39,922 bases of DNA from Bacillota bacterium (GTDB taxonomy: Bacteria; Bacillota; Limnochordia; Limnochordales; ZCTH02-B6): positions 1 to 39,922 of the forward strand of contig JACDOI010000022.1 in NCBI GenBank assembly GCA_017656145.1, given 5' to 3'. The position numbers and the translations under genes are program-made. How positions within the stretch are numbered: the stretch's first letter is position 1; the number at the start of each line of letters is the position of its first letter. The notes under the pieces were generated by a model that was not told the origin of the DNA, searched no databases, and saw only the letters and a program-made list of their open reading frames with translations. This document shows positions 34,309-39,922 of this stretch, piece by piece.

Positions 34309-35334
34309 ATGGCAGAGTCGGTGCGGCAGCGTAGCCAAAAGCTAACCGGTCGCCAGAAGGCGGCGGTGTTGCTCATCGCCCTGGGCCCCGAAAGCGCGGC
34401 CCAGGTGTTCAAACACCTGAGGGAAGACGAAATCGAGCGGATCACGTGGGAAATCGCCAACATGCGCCACGTGGATCCGGAGGTCACGCTCAAGGTGCTT
34501 GAGGAGTTCGACCACCTGGCGCTAGCGCGAGAACATCTGGCCCAGGGAGGGCTTGAGTACGCCCGGGACGTTTTGGAGAAGGCGGTCGGACCGCAGCGGG
34601 CCGCGCAGCTCATCGAGCGGCTGGCCGCATCGCTTCAGGTTCGGCCGTTTGATTTCGCCCGCAAGACGGACCCGGCGCAGCTTTTGAGCTTCATCCAAAA
34701 CGAACATCCTCAGACCATCAGTCTTATCATGGCCCATTTGCATCCGGACCAAGCAGGCACTATTTTGTCCGCCCTGCCGCCGGAACGGCAAGTAGAGGTG
34801 GCCAAACGGCTCGCGACGCTGGACCGGACGTCCCCTGAAGTGCTGGAGGAGGTCGAGGCCACGTTGGAGAAGCGGCTGGCCTCTTTCGTGCGCCAGGAAT
34901 TCACCGCCGCCGGCGGCATCGAGGTCGCGGTAGAGGTATTGAACCGCGTTGATCGCCAGACGGAGCGAACGATTATGGAGGCGCTCGAAGAAGACGATCC
35001 GGAACTGGCCGAAGAGATCAAGCGGCGGATGTTTGTGTTCGAAGATATCGTCACCCTCGACAACCGCTCGGTGCAGAAAGTCATCTCGGAAGTTGAAACT
35101 TCGGTCTGGGCTCTCGCCCTCAAGACGGCCAGCGAGGACGTGGCCAACGTCATCTTCCACAACCTGTCCAAGCGGGCTGCGGAGATTCTCCGGGAAGAGA
35201 TCGAGTACTTGGGCCCGGTCCGGCTGCGGGATGTGGAGGAGGCCCAGCAGCGCATCGTCGCCACCATCCGGCGGCTCGAGGAAGCGGGGGAAATCATCAT
35301 CGCCCGGGGCGGAGGGGACGAGATCGTTGTCTAA
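34309..35334 (+). CDS. fliG: Flagellar motor switch protein FliG
   Basis: Rotor component that contacts MotA and FliF. The N-domain LTGRQKAAVLLIALGPESAAQVFKHLREDEIERI, the middle domain NEHPQTISLIMAHLHPDQAGTILSALPPERQVEVAKRL, and the C-domain with the charged torque helix DDPELAEEIKRRMFVFEDIVTLDNRSVQKVISEV are all present. It is 341 residues long. It lies 6 bases after fliF, and its stop overlaps the fliH TTG start. Confidence 0.97.
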   Translation: MAESVRQRSQKLTGRQKAAVLLIALGPESAAQVFKHLREDEIERITWEIANMRHVDPEVTLKVLEEFDHLALAREHLAQGGLEYARDVLEKAVGPQRAAQLIERLAASLQVRPFDFARKTDPAQLLSFIQNEHPQTISLIMAHLHPDQAGTILSALPPERQVEVAKRLATLDRTSPEVLEEVEATLEKRLASFVRQEFTAAGGIEVAVEVLNRVDRQTERTIMEALEEDDPELAEEIKRRMFVFEDIVTLDNRSVQKVISEVETSVWALALKTASEDVANVIFHNLSKRAAEILREEIEYLGPVRLRDVEEAQQRIVATIRRLEEAGEIIIARGGGDEIVV

Positions 35335-36076
35335 CGTCATCAAGGCCGGGAAAGTCGGTCGGTCGGCCTATTCACCGCCGTGGGGGCGCGCCCCGGAGCT
35401 CTCGGTGCCGCATGAACCCGTCCGCCGGATCGCCCGGATGTGGTTGGACGCGGCGCCGGTTTACTATGTGACCCGGGAGCGGTGCCGCCGGTTGCTGCAG
35501 GAAGCGGAAGCCGAGGCCGAAGCCGCCGTGAAGGCCGCCGCCTCCCAGGCCGAGTCTATCCGGCAACGCGCGCAGGCGGAAGGGCGCGAGGCGGGTCTTG
35601 CCGCCGGAAGGGAAGAAGGGATTCGGCAAGCCCAGCTCGAGGCCGAGGGTGCGCTGGAGACGTTGCGGTCGGTCCTGGCGGAGGCGGGGCGGCTAAGAGA
35701 TGAGGCCGCTGAGCGCCACGAGGCGGAAGTCGTGGAGCTGGCTCTGGCGGTCTCCCGGCAGCTGGTGCGACGGCTCGACGAAGTCACCCCAGAGACCGTG
35801 CGGCAGATCTTGGAAGAGTGGCTGCCCAAGGCCGCTGGAGCCAGAGAGGTTACGGTGCGCCTCAACCCGGCTGACCTTGCTGCCCTTGAGCGAATATTGC
35901 CCGATCTCACAGCCCGCGTGGACGGCGGCGCCCGGGTTCGCTGGGAGGCCGATGAAGGACTGTCTTGCGGCGGGTGTGTCATCGAGACGGACCGGGGGCT
36001 GGTGGATGCCCGCATGGAAACCCGTCTCGCGCGGCTGGCCGAGGCTGTTGCGGCTGTGGTGGGACATGGGCGATAA
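35327..36076 (+). CDS. fliH: Flagellar export apparatus protein FliH
   Basis: Regulates the FliI ATPase in flagellar type III export. TTG 35327, overlapping the fliG stop, follows GGAGGGG by 9 bases. The central part is a long Glu/Ala/Arg coiled coil (EAEAEAEAAVKAAASQAESIRQRAQAEGREAGLAAGREEGIRQAQLEAEGALETLRSVL). The C-terminal domain EVVELALAVSRQLVRRLDEVTPETVRQILEEWLPKAAGAREVTVRLNPADLAALE matches the FliH/V-ATPase E family. It is 249 residues long and overlaps fliI by 11 bases. The frame is open far upstream inside fliG, which is not coding in this frame. Confidence 0.92.
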   Translation: MSNVIKAGKVGRSAYSPPWGRAPELSVPHEPVRRIARMWLDAAPVYYVTRERCRRLLQEAEAEAEAAVKAAASQAESIRQRAQAEGREAGLAAGREEGIRQAQLEAEGALETLRSVLAEAGRLRDEAAERHEAEVVELALAVSRQLVRRLDEVTPETVRQILEEWLPKAAGAREVTVRLNPADLAALERILPDLTARVDGGARVRWEADEGLSCGGCVIETDRGLVDARMETRLARLAEAVAAVVGHGR

Positions 36077-37394
36077 GGATGGCGAACCGTTGTCGCCTCT
36101 GGAACGGCTCAAGGCTGCGATTGCCGGCGCGGCCGACGTGCGCTCCGTTGGCACCGTAACCCGGCTGGTCGGCCTGACGGTGGAGGGCCGGGGCCCCATC
36201 TGTACCGTCGGCGAGCTGTGCCGGATATACCCGCTGGGAGGCGGAACGCCGATTCCTGCGGAGGTGGTGGGGTTCCACGAGCGGGCCGTCATCCTCATGC
36301 CCCTTGGCCACTTGACTGGCATCGGACCCGGCAGCCGCATTGAGACGGCCGTTCATCCACTCCGGGCCGTGGTCGGCGACGGGGTGTTGGGAAGGGTTTT
36401 GGATGGCCTCGGGCGGCCTGTGGACGGCGGGCCCCCGGTATCGGGTGTGCTCGTGCCTTTGGAAGGCCGCCCTCCGGCGCCGCTGCGCCGCCAGCGCATC
36501 CACGAAGCCCTTTCACTGGGCGTGCGGTCGGTGGACGCGCTGGCGACGTGCGGCAAGGGACAACGGTTGGGCATCTTTGCGGGCAGCGGGGTCGGTAAGA
36601 CGACGTTGCTGGCCATGATGGCCCGCAATACCGCGGCCGACGTGACATGTATCGGGCTCATCGGCGAGCGGGGACGAGAAGTCAGGGAGTTCCTGGAACG
36701 GGACCTCGGCGAGGAAGGATTGCGGCGGTCGGTAGTGGTGGTGGCCACCTCGGACGAGCCGCCTATGATGCGGGTCAAAGCCGCAATGCTTGTCACTACC
36801 ATTGCAGAGTACTTCCGGGACCAGGGCAAGGACGTGCTCTTGATGATGGACTCGGTCACCCGGGTTGCCATGGCGCAACGGGAGATCGGCCTGGCCACCG
36901 GCGAGCCCCCCGCCACCCGGGGTTACACCCCATCGGTGTTCACCCTCTTGTCGCGGCTGTTGGAACGGGCCGGTCCCGGCGAGCGGGGTACCGTGACCGG
37001 CTTGTACACGGTGTTGGTCGAGGGCGACGACCTGATGGAACCGGTGGCGGATACCGTCCGCGGGATTCTGGACGGTCACGTGGTGCTTTCGCGGCGGCTG
37101 GCGGAGAAACATCTCTACCCCGCGGTGGACGTTTCGGCCAGCGTCAGCCGCCTCATGCAGGAGGTGACCAGCCCCGAGCACGGGCGGGCGGCCGCCAGGG
37201 TACGGGAGATCTTGGCCACCTACGCCGAAGCCGAGGATCTGGTCAATATCGGCGCGTACGCCCGGGGCGCCAATCCCCGCATCGATCAGGCTCTTGATCG
37301 GATCGACGATGTGTGGAATTTCCTGCGGCAGGATCCATGGGAAAAGGCGCCGATGGAGGAAACGATCGCGCGATTGGTGGCGGAGTTTTCATGA
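36066..37394 (+). CDS. fliI: Flagellum-specific ATPase FliI
   Basis: F1-beta-like ATPase energising flagellar protein export. Walker A GIFAGSGVGKTTLLAMMARNT (about 170), then GLIGERGREVREFLERDLGEEG, Walker B DVLLMMDSVTRVAMAQREIGLATGEPPATRGYTPSVF (about 257), and the C-terminal LYPAVDVSASVSRLM. It is 442 residues long. ATG 36066 overlaps the fliH 3' end; the open frame before it is the out-of-frame part of fliH. It ends with ATGA overlap to fliJ. Confidence 0.97.
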   Translation: MGDKDGEPLSPLERLKAAIAGAADVRSVGTVTRLVGLTVEGRGPICTVGELCRIYPLGGGTPIPAEVVGFHERAVILMPLGHLTGIGPGSRIETAVHPLRAVVGDGVLGRVLDGLGRPVDGGPPVSGVLVPLEGRPPAPLRRQRIHEALSLGVRSVDALATCGKGQRLGIFAGSGVGKTTLLAMMARNTAADVTCIGLIGERGREVREFLERDLGEEGLRRSVVVVATSDEPPMMRVKAAMLVTTIAEYFRDQGKDVLLMMDSVTRVAMAQREIGLATGEPPATRGYTPSVFTLLSRLLERAGPGERGTVTGLYTVLVEGDDLMEPVADTVRGILDGHVVLSRRLAEKHLYPAVDVSASVSRLMQEVTSPEHGRAAARVREILATYAEAEDLVNIGAYARGANPRIDQALDRIDDVWNFLRQDPWEKAPMEETIARLVAEFS

Positions 37395-37852
37395 GACGGT
37401 GGCGGTTTGAGCTGCAACGGGTATTGGACGTCCGTCGCATCCGCGAGGAAGAGCGCCGGCAGCAACTGGCCCGGGCCCAGGCGGAGTGGACGGTCGTAGC
37501 CCGTAGGTTGGACGGTGTCCGGGCGGAACGCCACAAAGCTGTGGAAGCCGCCGTCTCCGGGGCGTTTGACGTCAGCTGGCGGATCGTGGGCTGGTCGCAG
37601 CGGGCCCGCCTTTTCTCCCGAATGCGGGCCCTTGAGGATGAGCTGGCCGAGCGGGAACGGGATAGAGACGAGGTCCGGGAACAATTGGTGCAGGCAGCTC
37701 GTGAGCGGCAGGTGCTGGAGCGGCTGGCCGAGCGGCGCCGGGCGGCGTTCCTGTTGGAGGAGGGCCGCCGGGAACAGGCGCTCCTTGACGACATGGTCGC
37801 AGCCCGCCTCGGCCGGCGCGAGGCGAGCCGCTGGGGCCTGCCGGGGAGGTGA
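37391..37852 (+). CDS. fliJ: Flagellar export chaperone FliJ
   Basis: Coiled-coil protein that couples FliI to the export gate, like the gamma subunit of F1. RWRFELQRVLDVRRIREEERRQQLARAQ is the family N-terminus; nearly the whole protein is charged helix. It is 153 residues long, placed between fliI and the ylxF-like gene, with overlapping starts and stops on both sides. Sequence similarity in this family is low, so context carries part of the call. Confidence 0.9.
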   Translation: MRRWRFELQRVLDVRRIREEERRQQLARAQAEWTVVARRLDGVRAERHKAVEAAVSGAFDVSWRIVGWSQRARLFSRMRALEDELAERERDRDEVREQLVQAARERQVLERLAERRRAAFLLEEGRREQALLDDMVAARLGRREASRWGLPGR

Positions 37853-38421
37853 GACCGGTGTGGAAAACCGGCTTTGCAATCGGGCTTCTGGCCGTGTCGG
37901 TGGCGGTGGCGCTGTGGGTTGCCCAGGTGACGGGCTTGTGGAACTGGGCAGGCCCGCTGCTTGCGCGGATCGAAGCCTTGCCGGCGGTCGCCCCCCATGT
38001 CGAGCAATACCGCCTCGGGGCCGAGCAAAGCCAGCTTCTCCAGGAGCGGGAGGAGGCCCTGGCGGTCCGGGAAATGGCCCTTGAGGTTGAAGCCGAGGCG
38101 TTGCGCCGGCAGCGCCAGGAGCTTTTGGCAGAACAGGCCGCCCTGGAAGAGGAACGGGAGCGGCTTGCGGCCTGGGAAGCGCAGCTTCTTGAGCGCGAGG
38201 AAAAGCTCAGGCGGCTTGAGGATCAAGAAGAGGCCCGGGCTCAGCTGAGGGACGTCTACGAAGCCATGCGGCCCCAGGAAGCGGCCCGCATCCTCGCCGA
38301 CATGCACGACGACGAGGTGGCCGCTCTCTTGGCGGATATGGACCCGCGCCAGGCGGGACAGATTCTGGCCGCCTTGCCGCCGGAGCGGGCGGCGCGTGTG
38401 TCCCGGGCGCTGGCGCCTTGA
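37849..38421 (+). CDS. MotE/YlxF-like protein with MgtE_N-type domain
   Basis: 190 residues. An N-terminal membrane anchor (FAIGLLAVSVAVALWVAQVTGLW, about 8-30) is followed by a periplasmic-side or extracytoplasmic coiled coil rich in Glu/Leu/Arg (about 58-128) and a small helical domain (about 132-188) with VYEAMRPQEAARILADMHDDEVAALLADMDPRQAGQILAALPPERAARVSRAL, the MgtE N-terminal-type repeat. In Bacillus the gene in this position is ylxF; in epsilonproteobacteria MotE of the same architecture is a chaperone for MotC. GTG overlaps the fliJ stop; GTG 37858 is also possible. Function here is inference from architecture and place. Confidence 0.82.
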   Translation: MRPVWKTGFAIGLLAVSVAVALWVAQVTGLWNWAGPLLARIEALPAVAPHVEQYRLGAEQSQLLQEREEALAVREMALEVEAEALRRQRQELLAEQAALEEERERLAAWEAQLLEREEKLRRLEDQEEARAQLRDVYEAMRPQEAARILADMHDDEVAALLADMDPRQAGQILAALPPERAARVSRALAP

Positions 38422-38423
38422 GT

Positions 38424-38490
38424 CCGGATCGTTGGCGCCGGCCGCGGAGACCGGCTTCATCCAGTCTTCCGGCCCTTTCTTTCGATCCGG
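38424..38490 (+). other. Inverted-repeat leader between ylxF-like gene and fliK
   Basis: CCGGATCG (38424-38431) and CGATCCGG (38483-38490) are perfect 8-base arms around 51 bases, with GCCGG (38437-38441) and CCGGC (38451-38455) nested inside. It occupies most of a 139-base gap within an operon whose genes otherwise overlap. No T run follows, so attenuation, mRNA processing or stability control are possibilities; none is shown. Confidence 0.4.
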
Positions 38491-38560
38491 CTCCGCCAAC
38501 TCGTCTCTTCCCTAAAGTCCCTCGGATGGAAAGTCGAGGATCGTAAGGAATAGAACAGTT

Positions 38561-39922
38561 TTGGCGGACGGGATGGGTATGGTGCATGGTGCAGCCCCGC
38601 TGGCGCCTCTGAGACAACTGCCTGAGGTCCCCGGGCCTTCCGAGCGAACCCTCAAAGGTCAATTTCATTCGGAATTGGTCCAAGCCCTGACCGGCCCCGG
38701 TGTTGCTGCGGGAGGCCGTTCTCCAGGATCCGGCCCAGCGACGGGAGTCGGCGCGGCCGACCAGGGGGATGGTCCGGACCAGACCCGACCACCGGCGGGT
38801 AAGGATGGACAGGAAGCCGGCGCCGAAGCACCGGGAGATGCCGCACCAGCCGGTGCCAGTGCGCTGGAGCAGGCCGCGGCGGTCTGGTCGACTGCGGCTC
38901 CGGTGGCGGCTGGTGGCGGGATTCCTCTGCCGCAAACAGCGGACCCGGCCGTTGGCGGGAACTCCGGTCGAGTTCCGCCGTTCCCGGCTAGCCGGGACTT
39001 GCCGGCGGGGCAGCCGGGTTTCCTGAGCCTGCCGGGCCGGGATGCAGCCGGCGTGCCGGTATGGATGGAGCCGCCGGCCGCGCCTCGGGGGCCCGGATGG
39101 CCCGGGGACGGGGTAGCGGTTGCCAAGCCCGATGGGTTTGCGAGGGAGCCGGGCGGCGTTCCGGAAGCCTTAAGGCTTCCGGCCGGGGGGCGTGAATGGT
39201 TGGCGGGGCCGGCCGGCCAGCTCCGGTTGCCCGGCGTCGGGGTGGCAGACGGCCTAGGGCAGGCCGACGAGAGGACACAGCCTGGAGCTTTGGCGGGACT
39301 GATCGGCCGGGCACAAGCTCCCGAGCTTTTGGGCCGCCAAACTCTGGACGGGCGCGGCCGCGTGTCCTGGCCGCTGCAGGAAAACGCAGGAGTGCCGGCT
39401 TTGGAAACGATGGAAAGCACAAGGGCAAAGCCGGTGCTGCAACGAGCGGCCCAGCATGGGTCTTTGCCGGGCGGCGAACCCCGAACGCCAGCCATGGAGA
39501 CCGGCCTGCCCGCGCCCTTCCCGCCACCGGAGACAGCCCTGCAAAACCCGGAACCGTTCGCCGGCGCGAATCCGGGCCAATTGGAACGACACCCTGGGCC
39601 GGACTTGGCGGTTTCCGGTTCGCCGGCTGACCCTGCGACACACTGGGAAGCGGAAACCGGCATTCTTGCCGCAGGGACAGCTGGGGCGAGGGGACACAAG
39701 CCCGCCCGACCGGCAAGCGGGAACGGGGCACGAGCGCCCGCCACGGAAGAGGAAAGCATTATCTTCATGGACGAGGATGGGCGCCGGGCCATGCCGGATG
39801 CGGTTCAGGCCACCAGGCCGGCGGGCAGCGGGGAACGCCAGCCGCTTGCCGATGACGGCACATGGATCGCCGTCCCTCCGCAGGACTCGGCCCCTGAGGA
39901 CCGACAACACCCCGCGCGCCCC
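38561..39922 (+). CDS. fliK: FliK-like hook-length control protein, N-terminal part (open at window end)
   Basis: A frame open from here to the last base, 454 codons without a stop. The product is rich in Pro, Gly and Ala (for example QALTGPGVAAGGRSPGSGPA, LAGLIGRAQAPELLGRQTL), as expected of the variable N-terminal secreted ruler of FliK. The conserved FliK C-terminal Flg_hook domain lies beyond the window. The place after fliJ-ylxF is that of fliK in Bacillus. TTG 38561 follows AAGGA by 11 bases; ATG 38573 and ATG 38579 are alternatives with weaker sites. The identity rests mostly on context and composition. Confidence 0.7.
   Translation, partial: MADGMGMVHGAAPLAPLRQLPEVPGPSERTLKGQFHSELVQALTGPGVAAGGRSPGSGPATGVGAADQGDGPDQTRPPAGKDGQEAGAEAPGDAAPAGASALEQAAAVWSTAAPVAAGGGIPLPQTADPAVGGNSGRVPPFPASRDLPAGQPGFLSLPGRDAAGVPVWMEPPAAPRGPGWPGDGVAVAKPDGFAREPGGVPEALRLPAGGREWLAGPAGQLRLPGVGVADGLGQADERTQPGALAGLIGRAQAPELLGRQTLDGRGRVSWPLQENAGVPALETMESTRAKPVLQRAAQHGSLPGGEPRTPAMETGLPAPFPPPETALQNPEPFAGANPGQLERHPGPDLAVSGSPADPATHWEAETGILAAGTAGARGHKPARPASGNGARAPATEEESIIFMDEDGRRAMPDAVQATRPAGSGERQPLADDGTWIAVPPQDSAPEDRQHPARP

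Noticed and set aside
1-39922. Search for CRISPR arrays, insertion sequences, prophage or tRNA genes
   Set aside because: No repeated spacer-like arrays, transposase motifs, integrase genes or cloverleaf-type sequences were seen; the window is conserved chromosomal core.

Overview
The window is chromosomal DNA of a high-GC, spore-forming, flagellated member of the Firmicutes (Bacillota). The gene content and order are those of Bacillus and Clostridium: yceD-rpmF-plsX-fab-rnc, smc-ftsY-ylxM-ffh-rpsP-khpA-rimM-trmD-rplS-rbgA-rnhB, topA-hslVU, and flgB through fliK. YlbJ, SpoVS and a Spo0H-type sigma factor point to sporulation. GC content, frequent GTG/TTG starts and strong AGGAGG-type Shine-Dalgarno sites suggest a lineage such as Symbiobacteriales, Thermaerobacter or Limnochordia. 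That placement is inference only. I see no rRNA, tRNA, CRISPR array, insertion sequence or prophage. No stretch longer than about 300 bases lacks a gene; the largest gap is 254 bases, before flgB.

Layout. (1) 1-981, minus strand: ylbJ with an aberrant, truncated C-terminus at the window edge. (2) 1113-8071: a consensus sigma-A promoter, then yceD, rpmF, plsX, fabH, fabD, fabG, acpP, fabF and rnc (fatty-acid and phospholipid initiation plus RNase III), with frequent 4-base overlaps. (3) 8054-9459: a convergent stem-loop, then a divergent pair made of a degenerate LexA-like regulator and a conserved protein of unknown function, separated by a 120-base region rich in dyads. (4) 9468-10630: spoVS behind a sigma-H-like promoter, then a sigma-H-like gene. 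(5) 10627-15234: smc and ftsY. (6) 15231-22683: a strong promoter, then ylxM, ffh, rpsP, khpA, rimM, trmD, rplS (own promoter), lepB, rbgA, rnhB and an HD-GYP protein. (7) 22680-27156: yraN, comM, an L,D-transpeptidase, a small zinc-ribbon protein and dprA. (8) 27178-31326: topA, hslV and hslU. (9) 31461-39922: a flagellar basal-body and export operon, flgB, flgC, fliE, fliF, fliG, fliH, fliI, fliJ, a MotE/YlxF-like gene and the open 5' part of fliK.

Most of the window is housekeeping, and I did not find a clear new multi-gene system. The parts that depart from expectation are these: the divergent regulator/unknown pair with its operator-like dyads; the spoVS/sigma-H pair with a sigma-H-type promoter; an RNase III lacking one metal-binding aspartate; an RbgA GTPase with a degenerate G4 motif; repeated sigma-D-like elements and 10-bp tandem repeats before flgB; a MotE-like protein that echoes a segment of FliG; and a stem-loop whose loop holds two convergent stop codons. 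Start codons were chosen by Shine-Dalgarno spacing and family N-termini and often differ from the longest open frame.
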